From: Saposhnikovia divaricata
Taxonomy: Eukaryota; Streptophyta; Magnoliopsida; Apiales; Apiaceae
Length of the DNA stretch: 64,000 nt
Direction of reading: 5' to 3'
Assembly: GCA_036435485.1 (NCBI GenBank)
Contig: CM071595.1
Span: forward strand, 102,354,580-102,418,579
In this document: in pieces, positions 11,630 to 21,471 of the stretch
How positions within the stretch are numbered: position 1 is the first letter of the stretch
Layout: each line of letters starts with the position of its first letter
Program-made: the position numbers and the translations under genes
The notes under the pieces: generated by a model
Seen by the model: only the letters and a program-made list of their open reading frames with translations
Database searches by the model: none
Told to the model about the DNA's origin: nothing

Positions 11630-11698
11630 ATGGCAAGACCCAGACAGACTGCTCGAAAGCAGGTGACTAGACCCGAGCCAGCAGTTGAGATTCCACCG
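11630..11698 (+). other. Short LTR-encoded basic frame, H3-tail-like start, possible first exon
   Basis: An ATG at 11630 opens a frame starting MARPRQTARKQ. It runs to a candidate splice donor (CCACCG then GTAGGC, GT at 11699-11700) after 23 codons; read through, it stops at 11831-11833. The first residues match the histone H3 N-terminus (ARTKQTARKS) at seven of ten positions. In elements A and B an ATG at the equivalent LTR place opens a frame beginning MTRTRRTRR, also followed by a GGTAGG. I infer a basic gag leader or upstream ORF; similarity to H3 may be chance. Confidence 0.35.
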
Positions 11699-12058
11699 GT
11701 AGGCCCCATTAGCCGGATTGGTTGGCAGCTTTTGTTAGTTCGTTTTATTTATCAGTATGACCTATGCAAGGCAGTGTATCATAACAAACTTTCAAGCCGC
11801 CAACTTCGCTTCATATCGAAGTGTTGCTGGTAGCATAAATACTATTTAATTCGGTCTGTAATAACTCTGATAATTTTATTACTGCTTAATCAATGTTGTG
11901 ACGTTTCTGAGGCTCTAACCTCTGTGTGTGTGTGCGGTGTGAGTTATTGTGGGGTCGATGGCTGTTTTATTTATATTATGTGCAAGAACAGGTATGTTAT
12001 CAATGGAAAATGGACCGTGAGCGCCTAGATCTCCGACCCCGGATCTGGGGGCGTCACA

Positions 12059-13077
12059 ACATCAGAGGTTAGTTTCTTTGAAACAACAGGCTGTGGATCA
12101 AAACTTGGTTCTAGAATTGTTTCAGAGACTGTGATGTTTTGGGTTACTTGGGTAGACACAGGGGGGTCCTCCTTTAATTGAGGTTCCTGAATCATTTCAC
12201 CACCAAAGAAAGAAGAATTTTAGAGAGTAGGAAGATGAGTTCTTAGAAGTACCTGAACATGATTTGGATAATGCATTGCAGGTAATTCCTCTGAATTCTT
12301 CTCACTGTCCTTCTTTGTAATATCAGAGAAAATTCTCTTTTGCTGTACATAAGAAGGAACACAATGTTTTCTACCAAACCTGGTATTAGCATTAGGAATA
12401 AAATGGTTGATAAATAATTGCATAAATCTATGATAATAAACCATATTCCTTCCATTTTTATTAGGACCAAGTTTGATACTCATCTGATTCAATAGAATGT
12501 GACCAATGTTAATTACTCTGTTATAAAGCAAACTATATCCAATGTGAGAAGTAACAGCAGTAATTTGTTCAAAAGAACTACATTTACCAGTAAAGCATTT
12601 AGCTAATTTATCAAAGAAGAAAGACCAATTTTTTCTAAGAAAAGGACTCCTTAACTGGCTCATGTTATCTAAAGTTCCACTATATCCTAGTGAAGATAAC
12701 ATAGTTCTAATATCATCATCAGATGGTTCACTAACATAAGGCACATTAACAGGTAAGTGAAGTACTGAATTGACAACAGATTCAATAATATCAAAAGAAT
12801 CTTGTCCTAGGTTTAGAACAATCTTACCTGGTTGACCCTGAATAGGATCAACTACCTCAGCATTCTCCCAAGCTTGTGAAATAGCAGCTTGATTAATCAC
12901 TGGAGATGCTGTCAGTGCATAACGCAAAGGTCCAATAGCCATAAAATCCATCACTGGGTGAAAATCAGTTGACACTCCATTCTTGTTGGTGATTGTAGCA
13001 ACATGATTGTTTGTCATAAAGTCGAAGTCACAAAACTTGAAAGCAACTGACTTTGGTAGTTTTCTTTGAGCAGCCAT
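12059..13077 (-). pseudogene. Sirevirus 2 env-like protein, truncated
   Basis: The ATG at 13077 opens a 285-codon frame ending at 12220. A different frame then stays open up to the chromovirus junction, so the gene had a frameshift and continued further before the insertion cut it. The product begins MAAQRKLPKSVAFKFCDFDF. It is a globular-looking domain with LSSLGYSG, FLRKNWSFFFDKLAKCF and NRVINIGHILLNQM. It occupies the env-like position downstream of RNase H. I cannot assign a biochemical function; no membrane segment or signal peptide is evident. Confidence 0.65.
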
Positions 13078-13557
13078 TGATTTTGATCTGAAAGAATTAA
13101 GAATTCTTGAAAGAAATTAATTAATTTGAGAGCTCGAAGGATGTTTTTGCCTTAAACAATTTGAATTAGAAGAAAGCAATAAACAATCAGAGTCTCAAAA
13201 TAAAGATATATTCAAAAATCCTTCTGACCCACTAACCCACGTTCACACGTAGATTGACATGTGTTAGTCCCTGAATAGACGTAATTACCCACAATTTTTG
13301 GAAAATACAATCCAAAATTGATTTTAATTAAAATCAGGGTCTAGAAAGAATTCAAACCGATTTCAGAGACTAAAATGGAGTTGCATATGTGGCATGTCAG
13401 ATATTTTCCTGAAAATAAACACCAATAATCTAAGCAAAATATTTTGATTAGATTTGAAAATGTCTTGGAAATATGAGAAGGTCAGTCACGCGTGAAGTAA
13501 TTATGTCATTGCTGCATTGGAACACTTCAAAAGACTGTCCAACTTCTCACGGTTTTC

Positions 13558-13566
13558 TATATAAAA
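13558..13566 (+). promoter_or_regulatory. TATA box of an antisense unit in Sirevirus 2
   Basis: TATATAAAA in TTTTCTATATAAAAACC, 80 bp upstream of the ATG at 13646, with a C/A-rich leader (CCACTCAAACACTCTCTGC) typical of plant 5' leaders. It is directed against the element's own genes. Confidence 0.5.
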
Positions 13567-13645
13567 ACCTGATGTCATTTGCCTTACTCCATTCTAAAAA
13601 CCACTCAAACACTCTCTGCAAAACACAAAGAGTTCTCCAAACATA

Positions 13646-13888
13646 ATGGCTTTTAACCCAGATATTCACATGAATCCTAACTTTCAATTCCTCTCTTCTA
13701 AGAAGTTCAACTATCTTGATGATCAAGAGCAAATAAACTATCTCTTTGAAGAGATGACTTTTCTCATCGAACTTGATATGGCAGGAATCGATCCATGTAA
13801 TGTAGAAAATCCTCCTCTAGAACATCTACCAGTTGAACAAAATCACCCTCTAATCTCTTCACACCTTGAGGATGAAGAATTTGGTTAA
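13646..13888 (+). CDS. Small antisense ORF inside Sirevirus 2, function unknown
   Basis: Eighty codons, from ATG in the context AAACATGGC to TAA 13886-13888. The product begins MAFNPDIHMNPNFQFLSSKK, is acidic toward the C-terminus (LEDEEFG) and has no recognised domain. A TATA box at 13558-13566 and a plant-like leader precede it; AT-rich sequence with possible polyadenylation signals follows by about 14200. It lies in the spacer between RNase H and the env-like frame, in the opposite sense. Antisense ORFs near the 3' end are known in some plant LTR elements. The frame may once have been longer, because acidic coding-like sequence continues past the stop. Expression is inference. Confidence 0.45.
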   Translation: MAFNPDIHMNPNFQFLSSKKFNYLDDQEQINYLFEEMTFLIELDMAGIDPCNVENPPLEHLPVEQNHPLISSHLEDEEFG

Positions 13889-14512
13889 GAGTCTGGGGTT
13901 GATCTTGATGGAGATGCAACTCATTTCTAAGATGCCAGGAGTCAGCTGCTCTCATTCAAGTCGATTCTTACCGCTTGAAATTGCTCAGAGAAGGAATTCA
14001 AGAGCAGATATACTCAGCATCTCCTGAATGGCTTCTGGCATGCTTAGGGAGTTGACGAGTTGATTGTGGAAGATTCATGGAGGAGACAACTCCAGCAGCC
14101 ACAACATTAGACAAGAAGAAGATTAGTAGTAACTATTAGACAAAAAGAAAATTTTTACTTCATTTCCATGTATGTAATGCTTTTGATTAATGAAAATACA
14201 AGTTTCTTTTATCTATCCTGTCTATTTATTGTTTATTGGTCAAAAAGATAGTTAGCATGAATGTATTGAATTAATGAGAATATACAATAATCATTAGAAC
14301 TAAACAACTAAGTAATTCAGAACCTAAATTACTAAGTCAGAGACTAAGAAAAAATTTCAAAGTCTAGTTCTTAATGACATGTTACTCATACTATAATTTA
14401 TCAAGGCAAAATGTTATTAGCTTCAGGGTCTAAATGAAAGATATAGATACTGATGTAAATCAAATTTATAAGTTAATCCACATACCTTGCTACTTATGCA
14501 GATGTTAAAGAT

Positions 14513-15442
14513 CTAGAAATTTAACATTCCTAACTCACTAACCAGTTTAGTGAATGTAGCCTCATCAAGTGGTTTGGTTAGGATATTTGTAAGCTGTTTG
14601 TCAGTAGGAACAAAATGAAGTTCCACCGTACCATTCTCAATATGTTCTCTAATAAAATGATACCTGATATCAATGTGCTTAGTCCTTGAATGTTGAACTG
14701 GATTCTCTGCGATTTTGATAGCACTAGTATTATCACAGAACATAGGAATATTACTAAGTGTCATACCATAATCCATCAACTCATTTCTTATCCAAAGGAG
14801 TTGAGCACAACAACTGCCGGCTGCAATGTACTCAGCTTCTGCAGTTGAGGTTGAGACATATTGTTGCTTCTTGCTTGCCCAAGAAATCAATCTGTTTCCC
14901 AAGAATTGACATGTACCTGTTGTGCTTTTCCTATCTATTTTACACCCTGCATAATCAGAGTCTGAATAGCCAATTAGGGAATCAGATTCTCTAGGATACC
15001 ACAAACCAAGGTTTGGAGTTCCTTTGAGATACCTAAAAATTCTCTTCACATCAATTAAATGAGATTCCTTAGGATCAGTTTGGAATCTAGCACATAAACA
15101 GGTAGAAAATATTATATCTGGTGTACTTGCAGTTAAGTATAATAATGAACCTATCATGCCTATATAGCTAGTGTTATCAACATTCTTTCCCTTAGGATCA
15201 GAGTCTAGCTTAGTGGTTGTTGCCATGGGTGTTTATGTAGCTGAACAATCTTGAAAGTCAAACCTTTTTAAAAGATTTTTGATATACTTTGACTGATTAA
15301 TGAAAATACCAGTCTCAGTCTGTTTGACCTGCAAACCTAAAAAGTAATTTAGTTCACCCATCATGCTCATTTGATACTTAGAATTCATAAGCTTGCTAAA
15401 CTTAGCACATAACTTTTCATTAGTAGAACCAAATATGATGCC
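14513..15442 (-). pseudogene. Sirevirus 2 RT C-terminal part and RNase H
   Basis: From the solo LTR junction downward the frame reads IIFGSTNEKLC, MSMMGELNYFLGLQV and LLKRFDF (end of RT). After a stop near 15233-15240 it continues into RNase H: MIGSLLYLTASTPDI, SLIGYSDSDYAGC, STAEAEYIAAGSC, ENPVQHSRTKHID, ending LGMLNF at 14513. The RNase H acidic residues (the Asp in YSDSDYAG and the Glu in TAEAEY) are present. The part before the stop is separated from the RT N-terminal part at 16990-17639 by the solo LTR. Confidence 0.9.
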
Positions 15443-16994
15443 TGTTGGGTTCCGAGGCATAAAACGCAGCGGATAAACGTAAATAAAACAATAAATTTTC
15501 AAAACCCAAACCAGGATCCATGTATAATTATGGACAGATTATGGAGATTACGAATCATACCTTTAAAAGAGTTTTACTTTCACGAACTCAGCGGAGATCC
15601 TAGCTTTCACGACTTGTGTCTACCTCTCGGAAAACACCTCTATAGTATCCACACGAACACCTTCAAGAACGACTCACGAACTTGACTGCGGAATGGATGT
15701 ACTAGCCTCCTTATTAATGATTCGATTTCTGCCTTTTTCTTGCGGCCTTCTCTAGGGTTTTTCACAAAAACGTGAACCACTCTTAACCTATCATTATCTA
15801 TTTATAATGAATGGTTAATAGGCCCTCAACAGCAAAAGCCCAACCCTTTTAGGTATAGGATTAAATAATAAAACGAAATTCTATTATTTAATTAATAACT
15901 AAGTCACACTTAATTATTATGGGCAGAAATACTCCTCTAATTCGAATTTATGTATTATCTCAATTAATTAAGTCTCACTTAATTAACATAATAAAATTCA
16001 AATAATCACCAATTAATTTAAATCCATAATTGAAATTAATTATTCCTTTAAGTGCTCAATGTGTGTGACCCTATAGGCTATTATTTAATTGGCAATAATT
16101 TTATTCTCCAATAAAACTATAAACAATGAGCGGTATCTAGTAATACATCATTGCTACCCAATTAAACAATAATTAAATCGTGATTCGATAAAACCTTTCG
16201 TGATTAATGTTTCCGTGTAATATAATCCCTTTAACCAAATATTATAGATTAAACTCGAGACATGTGTTTACTCATCCTCTTCAACATTTAATCCGGGTTT
16301 ACTTGATCCATGAGTAGACTATTAAAAACAAATCATTATTTGAGCACGGCCATCCATTTTATAGTCTCACTCAATCAAGAGGCCAATAATATATCTCCTA
16401 ATTCTAGGAGGGTTAAATCTTTTATCTATCATTCATATTTCTCATGCGACTCATGATATACCCGATGTCCACTTTTATCATCACCCGGTCAAAGGTAACT
16501 TTTAATGTAGTCAAAGTATATTAATCCTCGTATAGAAATATAATGATTTCAAGTCAAAGGATCATTACACCATTATCACTATGATTCTTTCTTATGACTT
16601 TATTAAACATGAAGAATCTCACTGTGGGTCTGTCCAGTACCATGTACTCCTACATGTACCTATGTATTGACTTTAGTATCTCCATACTTATAACCAATGA
16701 GATGTGGTTATCTGTCAAACAACATACTAGTCTATTTATGTATTATTATTGTCCTATAATAAAAATACTCGACTATGGACCTTTTAAGAATATGATATAT
16801 TATATAATCTCAAGTTCAAGTCATGTACTTAAACTATATAATGTGTATCATCATTCTAAGGACATTTATTATGCTAACAAATATATCGCAGTAATTAAAG
16901 TCATAATAAATACGTTTATTGAATGATCAAATGACATAAAGGTTTATTCAAAGAAACAATGTATTGCCTCTAGGGCACCTACACTAACAATGCC
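15438..16994 (-). mobile_element. Solo copia LTR inserted in Sirevirus 2 RT
   Basis: The LTR proper is 15443-16989 (1547 bp). On the minus strand it opens TGTTAGTGTAGGTGCCC and closes GAACCCAACA (TG...CA). It is flanked by perfect duplications ATGCC at 15438-15442 and 16990-16994. There is no internal region or second LTR, so it is a solo LTR left by LTR-LTR recombination. Its sequence differs from the Sirevirus LTRs here and looks like another copia family. Confidence 0.88.
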
Positions 16995-17639
16995 ATCAAC
17001 ATAAACTTGAACTAAAAGCAAATCACTTTTCACCTTTCTAAAGAATAGAGTTTTGTCAATTGTACCTCTTGTGAAGCCATTTTCAAGAAGAAATTTAGAC
17101 AAAGTCTCATACCATGCTCTTGGTGCTTGCTTTAGTCCATAGAGTGCCTTGTCAAGTTTGTAGACATGATTTGGAAACTTTGGATCAACAAAACCAGGTG
17201 GTTGCTCCACGTACACTTCCTCATCAAGTTTGCCGTTTAGAAAAGCACTCTTTACATCCATCTGGTATACCTTGAACTTTGAATGAGCTGCAAATGCAAG
17301 AAACATTCTGATTGCTTCCAATCTTGCTATAGGGGTAAAGGTTTCATCATAATCAATTCCTTCCTCCTGATAGTATCCCTTGGCCACCAGTCTTGCTTTG
17401 TTTCTTAAAATCATACCAGATTCATCTAGCTTGTTTCTGAAAACCCATTTTCTACCAACAATAGATCTGTCTTTAGGTCATGGTACTAATTTCCAGACTT
17501 TGTTTCTCTCAAACTCATTTAGTTCTTCCTGCATTGCAATTACCCAATCAGGATCCTGTAAGGCTTCTTCAACCTTCTTAGGTTCATTCTTTGAGAGAAA
17601 GCAACTATACAAGCATTCATTTTGAATTGATCTTCTAGT
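16990..17639 (-). pseudogene. Sirevirus 2 RT, N-terminal part
   Basis: Minus-strand frame with copia RT motifs in order: ARLVAKGYYQEEGIDYDETF, PIARLEAIR, VYQMDVKSAFLNGKL, EEVYVEQPPGF, ALYGLKQAPRAWYE and LLLVQVYVDG. The catalytic YVDD box reads YVDG: the second Asp is Gly (GGC). The frame breaks off there at the solo LTR. A TGA at 17480-17478 interrupts the region upstream, between KVWKLVP and PKDRSIVG. Another TGA at 17642-17640 separates it from the integrase frame. Confidence 0.9.
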
Positions 17640-18755
17640 TCAAACACCACTATTTGGATCACCAATAATCAACTCTTCAGTATGATCCCTTGTCCATTTC
17701 ATAACAGGTGGTAGATTACTCCTACTAGACTCTCCCCCTATGTTAGGGCTATCTCTTGTAGAAGAGTGTTCATTTCCTTCAAAAGCTCCCCCTTGATCAG
17801 TAGAATCAATAGACTCCATACTACTACTAGTACTTGAGCTTTCTCCATTAGTCCTTGAAGAATTAGTCCCTGATTTAGTAGACTCTGAATGATTAGTCTG
17901 CTCCTGACTAGTATTGTGTTCTCCTTGATTGATTTGCTCACCCTCAGCAACAGCATTCCTTTGAGAAGCAATAGAGATTTCATCTGGAGAACCTTCATCA
18001 TCACTGGAGAGAATCTCAGAATCCTTAAGATTTTCAAATTCCAATTTATCATGGCTTTCATCAGTTTGCAAAATTCCAAACTTCTTATCATCAAATACAC
18101 CTTGAATTGATTCCATAACAATGTGAGTTCTGAGATTATAAACTTTGAAGGCCTTTGATGCTGAATATCCTAGAAAGATTGCTTCATCCGATTTGGCTTC
18201 AAACTTTCCAAGTTGTTCTGGATGAACTTTCAGGACATAGCATTTGCATCCAAAGATGTGAAAGTATTTCACACTTGGCTTCTTTCCTTTGATCTTCTCA
18301 TAGGGAGTCTTTCCATGACTATTTATCAAGGTGCAATTTTGAGTAAAACATGCAGTGTTGATAGCTTCTACCCAGAAATAGGTTGGAAGCTTTGCATCTG
18401 CAAGCATGGTTCTTGCTGCCTCTATAAGAGTTCTGTTCTTTCTTTCTACTACACCATTCTGCTGAGGTGTTCCAGGTGCAGAAAACTGTTGAGTGATTCC
18501 ATTGTCTACAAAATACTCTTCCATTGTAGAATTCTTGAATTCTGTACCATTGTCACTCCTAAGTACTTTGACTTTGTACTCAGAGCTATTCTGAATATTC
18601 TTGACAAGATCAATGATTTGCTGAGGAGCTTCATCCTTTCTATGTGGAAAGAATACCCATGTGAACCTTGTGTAGTCATTTACTATAACTAGAGCATATA
18701 TTTTCTTGCTGATAGACATAATGTTTGCTGGACCAAATAAATCAAGTTGCAGCAT
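17640..18755 (-). pseudogene. Sirevirus 2 integrase
   Basis: The 371-codon frame carries the rve core. The catalytic acids are the Asp in LQLDLFGP (residue 5), the Asp in LRSDNGTEF (about residue 68) and the Glu in NGVVERKNRT (about residue 104). The core-terminal IFGCKCYVLK and the GYSASKAFKVYN segment follow, then a long Ser/Thr/Glu-rich linker toward RT. The terminal TGA is in a CGA-like context, so it looks like a C-to-T nonsense change rather than a true end. Upstream the zinc-binding part lies in another frame. Confidence 0.88.
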
Positions 18756-19303
18756 GTGAAATGGTTCAGTAATTGAATTTTCAGTCTTGCTCTTGAAAGT
18801 GGTTCTTTGTTTTCCAAGCTGACAAGCATCACAAAGTCCACCTTGCAGTTAAGATGTGAGAGCTTCTTGTGCCAATTCCAGCTTTCATCATTTGATGCCT
18901 TGCTGTAAAGACAACTGACAATTCCTTTAGATGTGTCACTCAAGCTTGCTTCATAAATGTTACCATGTCTCTGACCAGTTAGAACAATATCTCCATTCTT
19001 CATATTCATGATTTTGCATCCTTCACTGTCAAAGATTGATTGGTAACCTTTATCACCCAGTTGACTTATGCTTAAAAGTGTGTGTTTCAAGCCTTCAACT
19101 AGTGCTATATTTTCTATGATGACATTCCCTAAAACAATTGAGCCATATCCTAGAGTTTCTCGTTTGTTGCCATCTCCAAAAGATATTATTGGGCCAGCTT
19201 TTCTCTCAAACTTTGTAAGCAGGGACTTCTTTCCAGTCATATATGTCCAGAGCATCCACAATCCAAGATAATTGAATGCTTCTTTCCTGTGCCCTGTAAA
19301 CAA
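18689..19303 (-). pseudogene. Sirevirus 2 protease end and integrase N-terminal zinc region
   Basis: The frame includes KHTLLSISQLGDKGYQSIF and the GAG-pre-integrase motif SWNWHKKLSHLNC. Near 19240-19270 the sequence expected to hold the aspartic protease active site (Asp-Ser/Thr-Gly before CSGHMTG) is disturbed: the ORF reads WMLWTYMTGKK, with the Asp-Ser-Gly triplet missing. The second zinc-ligand half after SHLN is also garbled. The part is clearly homologous to copia pol but inactive. Confidence 0.8.
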
Positions 19304-21471
19304 AAAAGTAACTAGTTATAAATTTTTAGGACCCAACTTTGATTGGATCCTTTCTTACTAACTTTAGAAACAACAGGCTTTGAAGATTTTGCTTTTGATT
19401 TACCTGTTGTAGAGTCAACCTTCGACTCTGATTTCACAAACTATTTGTGACTAGGAGTTTCAGGTTTCAGAGAATAATAGTCATAATACAGTTCATGATA
19501 TTCCTTACACATATAAATGGAATGAAGTAAACTACCACAATGATAACAAGCTTTTTGTGGTTGGTATTGAATTTTTTGAGTCTTGGGGAATCTAGACTCA
19601 GTTTTCTAAGAAGGTTTTTGAATGCAGTCTAGGGCCAAATGATTATGATTTCCACACTTATAACATTTCTTCCTAGGTGCATCAGGTACATTCTTGTAAT
19701 TATTCTCTTTGTTAATACGTTCTTTTCCATTCCTATTTCTTTTGATCTTGCTAGACTCTGAAAGACTTTCGAGTCTCTATTTCAGCTGAGACTTAGACAG
19801 AAATCCTATATTGACATTCTTAGGTTTTTCTAAAACTTTCTCATCTGAACTAATGTTGTTAATTCTCTTGTGCACAACTGGGGTACCATTCGAATCAACA
19901 AACTTAACATGTTTAGGTTCAGAAAATTTCTGCTTACTTTCAGATTTAGATGTGCTAGCTTCTTGTTTACTTTTATCATTCTGGACAGCAACTACATGAG
20001 TTTCACTCTTATCATTTTCAAAACCTAAGCCATAAACTTTGCCAAGAATTTGATTTTCAATTATTTCTTGAGTCTTTTCACCAGAGTTGTTAATGGTTTT
20101 CATCATCTCTCTCTCTTCCTCTAGTCCTTTTCTGACATAGTCATAAGCCTCAAGAATAACACCATAATCATGCTTAGCTTTATCAGAATCTATTATATAA
20201 TGTTTCATTTGTATTAACTCAAATTCAAGAATATTATTTCTATCAACTAATTCATCATTCTTAATCTTAAGTTCATCTCTTTCACTAGTAAGAATTCTGA
20301 AATTCATCATAAGATTTTTAAACTCAGCATGGATAAATCTAATATCATCAGAGTCTAAGCTATCAAATGAATCAAGAGAGTGAAGTGATACCTTAACAGA
20401 AGATGGAGAAGTTTTCTTTGGAGATCCAGGTTTGTCTGAAGTATTTGCCATCAATGCAATGTTGTCATAATCCAATTCATCTTCAGAATCACTGGAATCT
20501 GCCTAATCCTTCTGTGTGACCATGAGTGCATTACCCTTTCCTGAATTCCTAGGCTTCTTACACTCACTAGCAAAGTGTCCAAACTTGCTGCAGTTAAAGC
20601 ATTTGATCTTTGCCTTATCAAGCTTGACAATTGTACTTTTGCCCTTGTCATTCTTCTTCTCCTCTTTCTTTTGAAAATGTCTTTTGCTAAATCTGCTCAT
20701 GTTGAATCTTCCTTTCTTGAATGCTTTAGCAAACATAGCAAAGAGTTCCTACATCTCTGATTCAGAATCACTGTTGTCAGAGTCTTTATCTATAGTCTTT
20801 GACTCATAACTTTCTTTGCTTTTCTTCTTCCTTGAGTCCTTTACAGTAGGCTCAACATTCTGTTCTTCTGGAAGCTTCGTTGATTCAGATTGAGCAGTAA
20901 GTGCAACAGTTTTCATCTTTCCTTCACATCTGCTCTTCTTCTGCTGCCTGTCCAGTTCATAAGCCCTCAGTTTTCCAAAAACTGCCTCTAATGATATTTC
21001 ATCCAGATCATTAGCTTCCTCAATTGCAGATATCTTCTCATTGAAGAAATTAGGCAAGGCTTTCATGAACTTAGTATTCATATCCTCCAAGTCATAATAT
21101 TTACCATGCATGGCCATCTCATTGATGAGTTTAGTAAACCAATCAAAGGTATCAGTAAGTGACTCACCAGACTTGGATTCAAAGTACTCATACTGTTGTA
21201 TGAGAAGTGTCCTCATATTCTTCCTGACAGGTTTAGTTCCTTCAGTATGAACCTTCAGATTGTCCCATATCTCCTTAGCAGTTTACAAGAAAGAACATAG
21301 TTAGTGAAAACAGAATCAAGACTGTTGAACAGTATGTTTCTCACTTTAGCATCATTAAGAACGTTCTCCTTGTCCTTATCTGACCATTCAGATTTAGGCT
21401 TCTCTGCTGTGTGCTCTGGAACAACTTTACCATCGACAGCTGCTTGACCAACAACCTTTGTTGGAACAAAA
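19304..21471 (-). pseudogene. Sirevirus 2 gag, central and C-terminal part with three zinc knuckles
   Basis: Order on the minus strand: capsid segment (21216-20749) with MRTLLIQQYEYFESKSGE, NEKISAIEEANDLDEISLEA and a Lys/Ser/Asp-rich tail; zinc knuckle CFNCSKFGHFASEC (20601-20560); a coiled-coil segment (20475-19777) with FRILTSERDELKIKNDEL; then two more knuckles, CYKCGNHNHLALDC (19665-19624) and CYHCGSLLHSIYMC (19548-19507). All three fit C-x2-C-x4-H-x4-C. Gag builds the virus-like particle and the knuckles bind RNA. Several stops and frame changes (for example near 21216-21255, 20749-20736 and 20503-20475) interrupt it. Confidence 0.85.

Larger units (their letters stand above)
7018..12058 (+). 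mobile_element. Ty3/gypsy chromovirus (Tekay/Del-like), 3' part
   Basis: The integrase and chromodomain frame, a hairpin, a PPT (8547-8563) and a 3.5-kb LTR follow in order. The LTR opens TGTAAGAACCC and ends GGGGGCGTCACA. The 5' LTR, gag, protease and RT lie outside the window, left of the Sirevirus that split this element. Right of the LTR the env-like frame of the second Sirevirus starts abruptly, so the chromovirus was inserted in that frame (expected TSD 12059-12063, ACATC; partner not visible). Confidence 0.85.
8564..12058 (+). repeat. 3' LTR of the chromovirus (3495 bp)
   Basis: Opens TGTAAGAACCCTAATTTTTG and closes CGGATCTGGGGGCGTCACA. It has no pol-like frame. It contains an AT-rich stretch near 10740-10860, a three-unit tandem repeat (11124-11203), and near its 3' end a short frame at 11630. 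The ends and several inner blocks resemble those of elements A and B, so these LTRs belong to one broad lineage. Confidence 0.85.
13078..14512 (-). other. Spacer between RNase H and env-like frame of Sirevirus 2
   Basis: This stretch has no frame for the element on the minus strand. On the plus strand it holds a TATA box and a small reading frame (13558-13888). Confidence 0.5.

Noticed and set aside
15443..16989. Interruption of RT as a complete small retrotransposon (TRIM)
   Set aside because: No second LTR, PBS or PPT inside; a single TG...CA unit with a TSD fits a solo LTR.
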